Origin: Turritopsis dohrnii | Lineage: Eukaryota; Cnidaria; Hydrozoa; Anthoathecata; Oceaniidae | DNA: 64,000 nucleotides | Assembly: GCA_027922465.2 (NCBI GenBank) | Contig: BQMF02000053.1 | Location: 1,054,001-1,118,000, forward strand | Reading direction: 5' to 3' | Shown here: in pieces, positions 12,927-23,459 of the stretch | Layout of the letters: each line of letters starts with the position of its first letter | Position numbering within the stretch: position 1 is the stretch's first letter | The notes under the pieces: model-generated | What the model saw: only the letters and a program-made list of their open reading frames with translations | Told to the model about the DNA's origin: nothing | Databases searched by the model: none | Program-made: the position numbers and the translations under genes

Positions 12927-13310
12927 ATGATTTTAATTATTTTCCTGTTGATAACTGTTAGCAGCAGAACTTCTGAACTGCCAACAAAAGAAGTGAACCA
13001 ACGTTTGCCATCACAAGACCGTGAAGATAATAATTGTACAATGGTTGCGTTTCGAGAAAGTATTCTACTTAAAGATTGTATGCCGAAATTCATTGACAAT
13101 AACTATTGTTATGGGTACTGTTTCTCCTTGCTGGTTCCACATATCGCCGGCAACTTGCAGAATTGTAAGGCTTGTGTACCGAAAAAGAAGGAGCTAAAGA
13201 CAATTACGTTAAATTGTACAAAGGGAGGAGGAGAATGGTATGAACACAAAGAAATTATACCTATCATTCAAAGCTGTAGCTGTCAGGATGTTCGATGCGA
13301 AAGAAAGTGA
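12927..13310 (+). CDS. Secreted gremlin/DAN-like cystine-knot protein
   Basis: Predicted extracellular BMP/TGF-beta-type antagonist or related cystine-knot ligand. From the ATG at 12927 the product is 127 residues, with a hydrophobic signal peptide (MILIIFLLITVSS) followed by a cystine-knot domain. That domain shows an N-terminal Cys (NNCTM), KDCMPK, the diagnostic CxGxC (CYGYC in DNNYCYGYCFSLLVPH), NCKACVPKKKE, TLNC and a terminal CSC pair. The pattern of NyCYGyC, then a CxxC-P-K-K block, then TLNC, then CSC is that of gremlin/DAN proteins. An in-frame ATG at 12849 would give 153 residues. I prefer 12927 because a polypyrimidine tract ending in AG (12924-12925) lies just before it, suggesting a 5'-UTR intron, and because the signal peptide then sits at the N-terminus. 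No frameshifts. Alternative: another CTCK family such as norrin or bursicon, but the spacing favours gremlin/DAN. Confidence 0.8.
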   Translation: MILIIFLLITVSSRTSELPTKEVNQRLPSQDREDNNCTMVAFRESILLKDCMPKFIDNNYCYGYCFSLLVPHIAGNLQNCKACVPKKKELKTITLNCTKGGGEWYEHKEIIPIIQSCSCQDVRCERK

Positions 13311-14934
13311 GATGAAACGTGGAAGACACTCGCAGTTCTTGATCTCATTGGTATTTACAGAAAATCCATAAATCCAGGGGTTTTTTTCTTGGGAATCAGA
13401 AGGTTCTTTTTACATTCGCATCTTTCACTAAAAAATAGCAAAACGAATTCTTTGAGAAATGATGTTAATTCAAATCATACGAAATTGAACTTCAATGTAA
13501 AATGATTTGAACGGTGCGGAACATAAGTATTGTGATTGAAAATTGAAATCCTAACGTCACTTTTGTTATGACTGCTTCTAGATCCTCTCTGATACTTCAA
13601 ATAAGAAAATAGACATTGTAAATATTTACCCATTTGTATGTTTATAGGTATTTAATTTATTTTTTTTTGTTGAAGAAAATGTTATTCGTATATACGTTGT
13701 TTTCAAACTGTACAAAACAATTGTGATGTAAAATTCGTTTCGCGAACCTTACGAGATATTCTATGAACCAAAATGTTGCGAATTTCTCAAGATGTGTTTG
13801 GAGACGAGGTCACTTCAAGAAACGTTTTAAATTTCCACTAATACACATTTTTCATAAGTAACAAGTTTATAAGCAACACTAGCAAATTTTCTCTAAAAGT
13901 TAAGCGACAGTACTAGAAAAATCTTAGATAAATTAGCAACATGAAATTTTGAAATGATGCAGCACTAGCATAGATACAGCACATTTCTTAAAATTGTTAA
14001 ACTAGGTTATTACACTAGGTTGTGCTCTCTGTTTAAAGATTCAAATGTCTTACACTTTATACTTAGATAATTTATGTATACAACTAAAACGTACACAAAG
14101 ATTTTCAAGACGGCACATGCATATACTTTCGAGAAATACTTAGCGACAAATTACTAGTACTTACTACTGAAAACTGGTCATTTTTTAAGCAACATTACTA
14201 CTAAGGTCTGACCTTAGTTGCTTATAAGGAAAGCGTGTATACGCGTTAAGTGGGCTTAAGGGTTACAAGGGGCTTTCGTTAAGTGAGATAGGTTTTACTG
14301 ATTCCGTGAAATTGCTTATTCTCCTCTGAGTCTCACTTAACTGGAAAATCGAGAGATTTAGAGAAGATTGTCCAGGTTGTCTCGTTCCTTTGAGAATCCA
14401 ACTTAAGGCGAGTATGCTGTATAAGGAATGGATACACCATACAATTTCCAGTTTGGCGAGTTTTATTAACTAGCACAAGCATTTATCTTTGTAAATTTCA
14501 TCCACCTCTTCCACACTCGAACACATACAAGAATTGATGATCTGCGGGTAAGGACCGGTTGAAACGCGTTTTTTGTATTGACTGATTACGAAGGGAAGTC
14601 AGTGCCATGTAATCCTGCAAAGTCAAGCAGTTGTAAATGAACTGTCGGATTAAAAAAATATATCTCTTCAACAACTGCAAAATCTCTGGTGGCAACTAAT
14701 GTATTTCCTTCGTAGAGTTTAAAAGGTTAATGTTAGACCATATTGGTTGTTGAGAAGGCCTCATAGGACATCATAAACCTTGAAAGTACCACCTGCTGGT
14801 ACCAAGTTTTACCGTGGGCATATAAAAAGAGAAGAACTTTTATGAATTTTTTAAAAACTCGCTTCGGAAACTTAAAGAAGATACAGATACATGATGCTCT
14901 CCCCGGTGTTGTTAAAACAAAAACTGCAATATTC
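13311..14934. other. Downstream DNA, no gene seen
   Basis: Presumed 3' flank of the cystine-knot gene. Around 13850-14350 there are loosely repeated AAGCAACA/TTAAGTGAG phrases. No clear polyadenylation signal was identified and no other gene. Confidence 0.35.
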
Positions 14935-15290
14935 CCTCTAATTAGCGCCCCTCTCTAATAAGCGCCCTCTTTAGTCACAAATTTTTTATTATTTTTTTAG
15001 TTTTATTTAATAGCAACAGAAACGGAAGATTATATTTTTTGTGATTCCTAAATGTAAGTTATAAGTACAAAATCTTATTTCGTTGCCATGAAAAATACAT
15101 TTATTTTTATTCTTTTTATGATAAAAGGCAATGCCTCGTTGTTCACAGCTAGCATGACCATTTCAAAATTGTTTTAAAAGCGCCCCCTCCAATTAGTGCC
15201 CCTCTATAATAAGCGCCCTCTCAATTCCCAGAAAAAATTTATAAGCGCCCGGGCGCTTGTTAGAGAGAGTACGGTACTATGTATAGTTTC
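14935..15290 (+). repeat. AATAAGCGCCC-type element, long copy
   Basis: Repeated phrases ATTAGCGCCCCTCTCTAATAA and AATAAGCGCCCTCT occur at both ends of a 350-bp block that closes with the near palindrome GCGCCCGGGCGC. Related to 4000-4095. No coding content. Confidence 0.6.
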
Positions 15291-15599
15291 AGTGTAAACG
15301 CCATCATCTGACGTGCCAGCATCATATGTTCACGTATTCTGAAAAAAATTGCAAGGCCCAAATTTAAAATATAACATTAACTAAGAATCTATAAAAGTCA
15401 AGTGTAGCTACTGGAGCAGTTTTACAGTGGGCCATATCCTTCAGAAAAAACCACGAAGAAGTATTGAAATAAAAAGGAATTCAATATCTTGATCCTAAAC
15501 CAACTATTCAAAAGCAATATCGTATTCCTAAACCAACGTGATTTTTCGTCTGTTTTTCAGCGTGCATGTTGCGACGGACTGCTTCTTACAGACATAAGG

Positions 15600-15850
15600 G
15601 ATGCACGCAGAATTAGAATGCTTGTATTTGATAAGCGGCCGTCCTGTATCATACTTACAACCAGATTTATTAGTAACATTCTCAACAAGATATAGAATGT
15701 AAAGTGTTCTAACTTCCCGTTGACAGAGGAAAGTATTATACTGTCGCTATTTCGCTTTTTCATGCTTATTAAAAATCCTTTCAGTAGACCAGCCACATTG
15801 TTTGGTGAATATGTAAAAGTTATTCTGACGTCATTCTGTCCACTTCGCCA
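15600..15850 (+). repeat. Dispersed repeat, partner of 20598-20770
   Basis: Direct copy: AACATTCTCAACAAGATAT and the stretch around AAAAATCCTTTCAGTAGA, then GCCACATTG and TTATTCTGACGTCAT are shared in the same order with 20598-20770. Confidence 0.65.
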
Positions 15851-15957
15851 AACTTCAAGGTTCGGTTTCAATGCTTTGACAGATTTCTTGCAAGGGTTGT
15901 GCTTCAAAGTGTCTTGTTTTGTTGCTGTAAATAATCACAATAATCACGCGTGTTAGC

Positions 15958-16185
15958 GTAATAGATGGGTCGGCGGGGAAAGCCGGGTCATTATAACTTG
16001 AAGTGTAGATAGAGCCTGAAACCGATATTTTTATCGGAACAAGATGGTAGACGAGTAGTGACGGTTGTTATTTTTACAAAAACAACAGCTTTGGCTTGCA
16101 AAAACGTTTTTGCTGAGGGAAACTTCAAAAGTTTTGGAAGTAGCATTTTTTTCCTCATGTGACTCGTCTTACCCCGTATTACTGC
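15958..16185 (-). repeat. Dispersed repeat, inverted partner of 10880-11112
   Basis: Reverse complement of the 10880-11112 copy (ACGAGTAGTGACGGTTGTTAT and flanking blocks). Confidence 0.7.
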
Positions 16186-17924
16186 ACGGTAGTTACCGCA
16201 GGGGCATTTTAAGTGAAGTCTTTTCAATTCTTTTCCATATCGAAGGTTTACACACGAAATACTTCTTAAGTAAAGATATTTGCCATTTACGTTTAAATAA
16301 AAAACAAAACCATATGTAATGTCTGTTCTTAAGTAAAAGCTTTTAGCATACCCTATCATCAGTTCTACATCATAAAAGAAACCCAGACTTGTACAATTTT
16401 CATTTGTAACATAGCGAAGCTGAAGAGCTTTTCCTTAAGAAAACACATTACATATGTTTTTAATTAAATTCTTTTTTATTCTAAACGAACTTATATTCTT
16501 CTTCTAGCGGCATAACAAAGTTCGGTTTCAATGCTAGCTGAATGCTCCTGCGTCCTTAGCATTATTAAAGATAATGAACTATTACATGCAGAGTTTAGGA
16601 TTGCGCTATGATGATATCAGCAGAAATAGAACAGTTGAGAAATGGTCTTTTTTTCATGGTAATTTTTCCATGTTATTTTTGATGAACTTTGGAAATGTTA
16701 TTCACAGATTTCTGAGAGAAGACGAATGAAGAGTTGGTATGAGTTGCTATTACATGCGCTCTTCTTGGGATACGAAGGAAGCAAGCAGCGTTGGAAGAAA
16801 CATATGTTTTCTAGTACATCATCAAAAGGTTTGAAATAATCAATCATTTTCACTATATATCACTGTATATCACTCGTCCGATATACCAATTCGACAAATG
16901 CCTAGATTTTTATCGGGTGGAATCATTCTGCAAGGTACTAAAGTATTTCAACGTTCTGGCTGGAATATAGCTAGTTGAACACGATGTTTTCCCTTTTAAT
17001 TTTGGAACTTAAATGCGTTGATGTTGTTATGCACCTAACTTTAAGTGTTAATGTCTTGCTGTCAACTTTCGCCTCGTTTTTATACATTCCATTGTTTCGC
17101 TAATTACATTTCGTATTACTTATTAATTTTTACTTATTATTTCCATTCCACAGTGGGGTTATTAAAATCTTTAAAATGAGGCGAGACCTGTTGGCTTAGC
17201 CATAACAGGATGTACAAACAAAAATAGCCCGTGGTAACCACCAGTGAAATGAGAGACGACAGAAGATCGTATGAAGATCATAGTATGATGTGTACGATTT
17301 ACTTGATAGCAGTGTATTGGACGTAAAGAATTGTCAAAAGAGAGTATTGTGTAAAATTATCAACTCTAATTAGGTTTTTATTTTTTCGCTGACGGCCTTT
17401 TTCCATTGAAACAGTGTTTCATTATAATGCAAAATATTGTGAGGGATTGTACAATTACCCACGATATATTGCTAACGATGAAAATTGATGCAGGAATCTG
17501 AAACGTTAAAACGACAACGATGTTTTTCTTGAATCATTAGTTTTGGCTTAATGAAATCTTAAGTAAACAAGTTCTTACAGCAGTAAATGATCTTCCAACA
17601 ATCAATGGAGGTAAAGCTCTTTAAAATGTTGACAATATAAGGTTGCTATATTTTTAGCTATATAATTTATACAATTATTTTACGCAATGAACTGTCACAC
17701 TTACTTACGGAAAGGTACAAAAGAAGTGACCCCTTTATATAATTGGTATAGATAAGGAAATATTTTACCCAATAAAGTCCTTTCTAAGGTTCGTTCATCT
17801 GTAGTTCATAACACTCTTAAACAATTCTTACCAAAAAGAATTCAAAAGTATTTTAAAAACGAAATATAAACAACAAAACCTGTTATGTTTTAAGAATAAA
17901 ACATTTCTTATCAAAAAATGGCAA
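16186..17924. other. Gene-free AT-rich DNA
   Basis: No reading frame with recognisable content, no splice-bounded exon, no RNA gene seen. Confidence 0.35.
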
Positions 17925-18030
17925 CCCAGTGGGCAAAATCGTCAAAAAAGGCACTGTGATGAAAAATAATTTAATTGTATATAGAAACACACTCCTTCAC
18001 AGTGAATTTTCAACGAATTTGCCCATTGAC
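17925..18030 (+). repeat. MITE of the CAGTGGGCA family, copy 3
   Basis: The best preserved copy: CAGTGGGCAAAATCGTCAAA at the left, CACAGTGAATTTTCAACGAA then TTTGCCCATTG at the right, i.e. terminal inverted repeats of about 25 bases around an AT-rich core. It ends about 15 bases before the Mutator-like element at 18046. Confidence 0.65.
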
Positions 18031-18345
18031 AATTAATTTTTAAAGGGTAGACACTCTTGGCAAAACCTCATTCCGACGCTTCGTACTATTATTTTTTTTT
18101 TTTCGGCGAGTTGAAAGTTGCGTGCGAGTAATAATCGCGATCATATCATCCTCGTTGTCTCCCTTGTTTTTCCCTCCTTTTGAGAGAGAGATAAACTGCT
18201 GAGTTCTGATTTTTGCATGTCCCAGAAACTTCTTCTCGCTCCGCAAAACGAACAATATAAAGGTGAATGTTTCAATACATTTTTGGAAACACAACACCTC
18301 AGTAACAAAAAATTTGAGCAAGTAAAGTCGTTTTCTATTTTCCTT

Positions 18346-18840
18346 TTTTTCACCCTCTGCAGAACCAGTCTGCGTTCGACATGAACAAAATAATTCAACT
18401 TTATGCAGCTTGGATTTGCATTTGATCGTTCGCTTTCCATTGATTACTGGAAACCTCTGAAACAAATGTCTATCTAAGCATTTCAATAAATGTGACCGTA
18501 ACTGATCCACATCGTACACTAAATCCGTAGGATCGTCGCCAAAAGCCAGGCTTGTTGCAAAAGCGATAGAAAAAGGACCACAATCTAACCCGTTCCGTTG
18601 TTGTTGAACGCTCATGACATTCAGTAACAGCTCTTCACTTCCGCAAGCTGAGTACGCAGCCACTTGTTCTGGAATGTCCTTGCTTAGTTTTCCATGCGAT
18701 AGACTATCAAAGATAAAATGCTGTTGATTGTCTCTTTTTCCTGTGTCTGTGTTCGCAACACATAACCAATGCAGAGATCCTGCATGAAGGATTTGGATAT
18801 ATGGTTTGGATGGTCTGATGATATATATATGATATATTGC
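18346..18840 (-). pseudogene. Ulp1/SENP-like cysteine protease domain, transposon-encoded
   Basis: Minus-strand reading shows the protease triad in order: His in YIQILHAGSLHWLCVAN, Asp in HFIFDSLSHGKL, then Gln/Cys in QQQRNGLDCGPFSIAFATSL. It is followed by the usual helix DQLRSHLLKCLDRHLFQRFP and the start of a Cys-rich tail (VELFCSCR). This is the deSUMOylase-like fold that recurs at the C-terminus of some Mutator-like transposon proteins. Upstream, an (AT)n tract near 18818-18833 and a stop near 18862 interrupt the frame, so the gene is broken. The open frame downstream of the domain (to 18040) has biased composition and runs into the TIR. Confidence 0.75.
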
Positions 18841-18861
18841 TCGACAATATCATTTCTCAAA

Positions 18862-19260
18862 CTGCGTTCACCTTTTCATTCAGCAGAGTGTCGATTTTTC
18901 TTTTCTTTCTAGCACCATGATAATCTTTTCCATGGATGCAAGCCAGCAACTGATTACCAAGAATAACGAAGGGTGTACCATCAAACTTTATTTGTTGGGA
19001 AACTCCTTTACGGTCTTCGAATAATATCTTGTGGTTGGTAATGTCAAAGTCTATAAATGAAATGTAAATGAAATTATATTTGAAATAAAAAATGTATATA
19101 TCATAGAACAGAAATCAAAATAATAAAAAAGTAATTAAAAATTTACATATGACACTCACTTGATTTTCCAAACGCTTTATCAGCTTTATAAATGCTGTAC
19201 CTTGAATTAGATTTCAATTCAAATTTTTCAATCGCCGTTTGAGCTTCGTTGATATTCTCA
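18862..19260 (-). pseudogene. Upstream exons of the Ulp1 transposon protein (FAR1/FLYWCH-like)
   Basis: Two minus-strand exon-like pieces. The first, about 19260-19159, reads AGGQYENINEAQTAIEKFEL and onward, ending at an AGTGAGTG-type donor. The second, about 19051-18862, follows a TTTATAG acceptor and includes FVILGNQLLACIHGKDYHGA then a KKRK basic patch before a stop. The 'F/Y..EAxxAIxxFE ... ACIHGxxxH..R' pattern resembles the FAR1/FLYWCH-type DNA-binding N-terminus of MULE-like proteins. No central transposase catalytic region was found between these pieces and the protease, so it appears deleted. Confidence 0.5.
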
Positions 19261-19410
19261 TACTGTCCCCCAGCTATGAACAATGGAATTATGTCCAGAG
19301 TTTTATAAGTTTCTTTTCCAAATTAAAAATAATGCACAAAATCTCAATTTAGAGAAGGTCGTCAAGTGGGAAAGACACAATACTTGGGGAAAATGGGAAA
19401 ATATGTTCAT

Positions 19411-19482
19411 TTTCAAAAACGTCGGAGTCAGGTTTTGCCAACGAAGGAATGGCAAAACCTTATTCCGACGTTTTTGAAAATG
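19411..19482. repeat. Palindrome of two head-to-head TIR cores inside the Mutator-like element
   Basis: TTTTCAAAAACGTCGGAGTC then GGTTTTGCCA, a spacer of about 9 bases, and the complementary TGGCAAAACC ... CCGACGTTTTTGAAAA. The half-sites equal the inner part of the element's TIR (GGCAAAACC..ATTCCGACG). Confidence 0.75.
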
Positions 19483-19841
19483 AGATCTTCAAAGAAAAAC
19501 AAAGCACTTTAAGAAAAAAATTTAAGAAAAATATAGCAAACCTTCATCCATCATTTTGATGTGTTTCCACGGGTTTGTAAAAATATAATAAAGGATGTGA
19601 AATTGAAATAATCAGTTAGTCATAATTTACATTAGTATGTACTGTACGTATTGTTTCTGTTCTTTACCACATTTCCCGCTCATTTTCCGAATGTTCACAC
19701 ACGTGCGCACTTGATGCACCAAGCATTTGAGATATCTGCTTTGACAACAAGTGAGACATTATTTACTCGAGGTGTTCTTTCAACTCGATCAAAATTGAAC
19801 GTCGGAATGAAGTTTTGCCAAGAGTGTCTACCTTTTTAAAG

Positions 19842-20289
19842 AGCCAGGAGGAGTAAGTTCAGATTATTGAATATATTGGAAAAGAACTAGACATCGGCAT
19901 TTTAGCTGTAGCCTTTACGTTTTAGCACAAAAATCAACCATCCCAGCCAAGCCTCAGAAAATTGAGTTCGAACAGCAAAGAAACGAATAATAACCTTAAT
20001 TGCTAAACTGTACTTTTATATTGGTTTGATTGATGATTTATTTGATGTTTTTGAAGATATTCACATCCTTTATTGAAACAACAGAATACTTAGAATTTGG
20101 CTGTAAGAACAATAGGTTACCATAGTAACGAAGAAAGTATGTACATCCATCACAATTATCTTTTTATCAATCAACAAGACGCCTCAGTGTTATTTTAGAA
20201 GTTGGTTGTTTTTTTTATTTGCTTTTTTCGACAGTTTGTGGATGATATGGTATCCTTAAAGTTTTAAATTTTATAATGTTCGTGATGCA
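19842..20289. other. Gene-free AT-rich DNA
   Basis: No supported gene or repeat beyond the TSD copy at its left edge. Confidence 0.3.
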
Positions 20290-20530
20290 TTGTCCCCTAG
20301 TAAATTGCCCCCCGGACAATAACTTAAAATGCACTCGTTTGCAGGTGACTATACCTTTGAAGCAATATTATCGTAAAAAATACTTTACACGTTTTTTAGG
20401 GGGCAATATTCGGGAGAAGGGGGGATTTTCCTACCTATATCGGGAGTATTGCTCCGGGGGGTAACTTACAAGGGGGCAATCATCCGGGGGGAATTGTCCA
20501 GGGGGGGGGGGGGGGGGGGGGAGTTGTTCC
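20290..20530 (+). repeat. G-rich short element with a 21-base poly-G tract
   Basis: Left part GTAAATTGCCCCCCGGACAAT, right part with repeated GGGGGCAAT/CCGGGGGGAATTG blocks, ending in 21 consecutive G (20501-20521). The C-rich left end and G-rich right end are roughly inverted, suggesting a MITE. The G run is a strong quadruplex or slippage candidate. Confidence 0.65.
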
Positions 20531-20597
20531 AGAACCGTCAAGGACTGTTTTTGATGTGTCACTTGGGTGTTATCCAAATGGTAGGAAAGAGGACAGT

Positions 20598-20770
20598 GTC
20601 AACATTCTCAACAAGATATGGAATGTTAAGTGTTCGTAATACACCTGCTATATACTGTCGCTTTTTCTCTTTTTCATGCTTTTTAAAAATCCTTTCAGTA
20701 GAGCAGCCACATTGTGTGGTGAATATGTCAAAATTATTCTGACGTCATATAATGTATTCTGTCTATTTCG
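20598..20770 (+). repeat. Dispersed repeat, partner of 15600-15850
   Basis: Same order of blocks as the 15.6-kb copy (AACATTCTCAACAAGATAT, CTTTCAGTAGA, TTATTCTGACGTCAT). Confidence 0.65.
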
Positions 20771-21059
20771 CCAAGATCAAAAGGTTCAGTTTCAATGTCT
20801 TGAAATGTAGGATAGAGGACAGTGTCTCTCCCCCTTCTACTCTTACACCCTGCTAGAGAGAACGAAGGGTGCATTGAAGGGTGCATTTTTTATTTGTTCA
20901 CTTGTTTGTTAAGTTTTGTAACATTTTGATGTAGTGGCTCTTCCTTCGTTTAGATTAATGCTATTGAAGTGGTCTCCGCTTATCTATGCTGAAATAAATT
21001 GATGCTTACTTAGATCAACTTGAGTGTCAGAAAGCGAACAAACCCTTAGATGTAGTTTC
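20771..21059. other. Gene-free DNA
   Basis: Nothing recognised. Confidence 0.3.
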
Positions 21060-21610
21060 GCCTTCTTCTACGCAGGTTACATGATATCCCGTCTGTGCGC
21101 GGAAACGAAGTTGCTATTTGATGGCTGCAATCTTCGATTCTATAGCAAAGCTGTCGTAATTGGAAGAAGTTCTGAATTGTTATAGGAAGTTTTCAGGATG
21201 TTGTCACATGACAATAGTCATATATGACTAGCTATTTGAATTAAAGTTTTCTCGGATGGTCCATTATTTCCATTATGTTTTCAATGTCCTCTTTGAAATG
21301 CAGATTCTGGTGGCAAGTTGTGTTTAGTTTCCAGGTACTTGGACCACGTTTTGGTTGTAATGTGTATGTTACTTTGAGGCTGATCATGTGGTGATCGCTG
21401 GGAGAGGAACATATAATCCCACTGTCAAGCACACACCATTTTTCAGTGGAGGACAAGTAAAATTTGTCAAGCCTGGAAGTGGTATTATGGTTGTACGAGG
21501 TAAAACCGTAACAATAATGAGAAAATATGTAACCTCATATTTCAACATTTTTAATTATATAAACACGAACACCCGTCTTAATCAAATATCAGAAATTCGT
21601 TGATCAAAAA
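21060..21610 (-). mobile_element. LINE fragment, end of endonuclease domain
   Basis: The minus-strand reading contains SSPSDHHMISLKVTYTLQPK followed by RGPSTWKLN. This is the classic end of an APE-type endonuclease of non-LTR retrotransposons (SDH motif, then a G-x-W-K-x-N block). It is broken upstream and downstream. At least three more copies of this fragment are in the window (about 21950-22510, 39570-40090, 40190-40400), all on the minus strand. The role in an intact element would be target-site nicking for reverse transcription. Confidence 0.7.
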
Positions 21611-21949
21611 TTTTGATGACGTTACAGACCCGTCCCCTTAAAAATTAGACCCAAAATTTTCGTCACCAAGTCGCTTGTATCGCGGACCCCAAGAAACGTC
21701 AGTTATCCCCATTGGTTACGTAATTTTTGGTTTTGGTTCTATTAAAAAAAGTGGTTTTATTTTTTTTCACTATAGGGAATATGATTATGTCTTGTATAAT
21801 TAACAGCTACTAACAAATAATTTCTGTTGTATTGTATTCCACTCTATGATCTGGATCAAAGTTGCGGTCGAGTGACTGCTATAGTAGCAAAATGACTGCT
21901 GCTATAATCAAAATTGGGTTGCCTGGTTAGTTCTTAAGGAGCCCCTGGT

Positions 21950-22700
21950 AAAAATCTTTTATAAGCTCGGGAATCTTATTGCTACTTGATGGCTACAATC
22001 TTCACTTTATCGTAATGTTGTCGTAATTGACAGAACAGCTGAGTTTTTTTCAGGAAGTTTTCAAGATGTTGCCACATTCTCTGCCAAAATTAGTTGCAAT
22101 GTTATACGGAAAGCTATTTGAATTGAGCTTTTTTCGAGTGGTCCAGTATATCCAGATGTTTTTTATATGCACTTTGAAATCCAAATCATGGTGGCAAGGC
22201 AAGTGTTTAGTTTCCAGATACTTGGGCTACGTTTTGGTTTATGTTAGTTTGAGGCTGAACATGTGGTGATTGCTGGAAGTGGAACATATGATCCCACCGT
22301 CAAGCACACACGATTTTTGAGTAGAGTATAATGAAAATCGGTCAAGCCGGGATGTGGTATTCTTTTTGAGATTATACGAGGTAAAACCTACGAACAATAA
22401 TATTGAGAAAATATGTAACTACATATCTCGACATCGCATGGTTTCAATTACATAAAAATGACCACCCGTACCAAACAAATATCCGAGAAACGAAGTAATT
22501 CGAATAATAAAGAAATTGATACTTACCTCAATAAAAGTGTATTTCTAAAGAGTACTCTATATCTGTAACTGCCATTTGTCATCAAGGAAAGTCATAAAGC
22601 TAAAACGCCGACTGCTTGCGGTGTTGGCTTAATAATGTTTTTCGTTATCAAAGAAAAATATTAGTCTTTGTTATTCAATTTTATAATTCAATATACAGGT
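21950..22700 (-). mobile_element. LINE endonuclease fragment, second copy
   Basis: Nucleotide copy of the 21060-21610 fragment (shared: CTTGATGGCTACAATCTTC, TTTGAGGCTGAACATGTGG, TCCCACCGTCAAGCACACAC), diverged and frame-broken. The right part, about 22500-22700, is shared with 31020-31195. Confidence 0.6.
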
Positions 22701-22942
22701 GTCCTGATGAAACTGAGTCCCAAAATAAAGTTAAATGTAATTGAGAAAGATGAAGGCTTTTAGAAAAATTGAATTTTAGTAGAAATTTTAACTTAATACC
22801 TTTCAACTCCATTTTGAATTTTGAAAAAAGCTTCACTGATTGTTGAGTAAAATTCAATATAAAATAAAGACTACATTTTTTAGAAGATTATGAAACGAAA
22901 TTCTATTTTTAACACAATTAAAAACAAATAAAAACGCAATAA

Positions 22943-23447
22943 TTGTGACGGTTTGAGGGAAAATCATAACAAGTGATAATTTCTGATAAATTTATCAGTA
23001 AATTACTGATTAGAAATTAATAGATATAATCAGTAATTCGTTCGATTTATCAGTAATTCGTTCGATGAAATTACTGATAAAATAATCGGTAAATACTGAT
23101 AAATAATCAGTAATACTGATTCATCGAACGAATTACTGATAAATCGAACGAATTACTGATAAATCGAACAAATTACTATAGTAAATCAGCCAAAAATCAA
23201 TTTAAATAAATTTAAAAACACAGATATATTTCATAAAATCTAGCACGAAGCTTTTCGTAACTGAGTTACATTGTCAAGTGAATATTTTATGAAATATATC
23301 TGTGTTTTTAAATTTATTTGAACAAATTACTGATTATTTATTATCAGTATTACTGATTATTACTGATAAATTTCTGGTAAATTGCTGATTAATTTATCAG
23401 TAATATCACTTGTTATGATTTTCTCTCAAACCGTCACAATTATTTTA
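22943..23447. repeat. Palindromic MITE with internal nested palindrome
   Basis: The ends AATAATTGTGACGGTTTGAG and its complement flank about 500 bases that are largely self-complementary, with many copies of TTACTGATAAAT and of ATCGAACGAATTACTGA inside. No ORF. A second perfect palindrome is inserted at 23205-23318. It borders the mariner fragment that begins at about 23460. Confidence 0.8.
23205..23318. repeat. Nested 35-bp perfect inverted repeat
   Basis: Arms 23205-23239 and 23284-23318 are exact reverse complements (35 of 35), separated by 44 bases. The arm starts AATAAATTTAAAAACACAGA. Looks like a small insertion into the MITE around it. Confidence 0.85.
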
Positions 23448-23459
23448 CATTTCTAACAT

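Larger units (their letters stand above)
18046..19832 (-). mobile_element. Mutator-like element with Ulp1 domain, TIRs and 9-bp TSD
   Basis: Both ends carry an inverted repeat of about 33 bases with one mismatch, starting GGTAGACACTCTTGGC and ending near CATTCCGACG. The flanks are an exact 9-bp direct repeat TTTTTAAAG (18037-18045 and 19833-19841). A 9-bp target duplication is characteristic of Mutator-like elements. Inside, on the minus strand, are degraded exons of a protein with an N-terminal FAR1/FLYWCH-like stretch and a C-terminal Ulp1/SENP cysteine protease. An extra head-to-head pair of TIR cores sits at 19411-19482. At 1.79 kb with frameshifts the copy is non-autonomous. Seen: TIRs, TSD, protease motifs. 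Inferred: superfamily. Confidence 0.8.
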
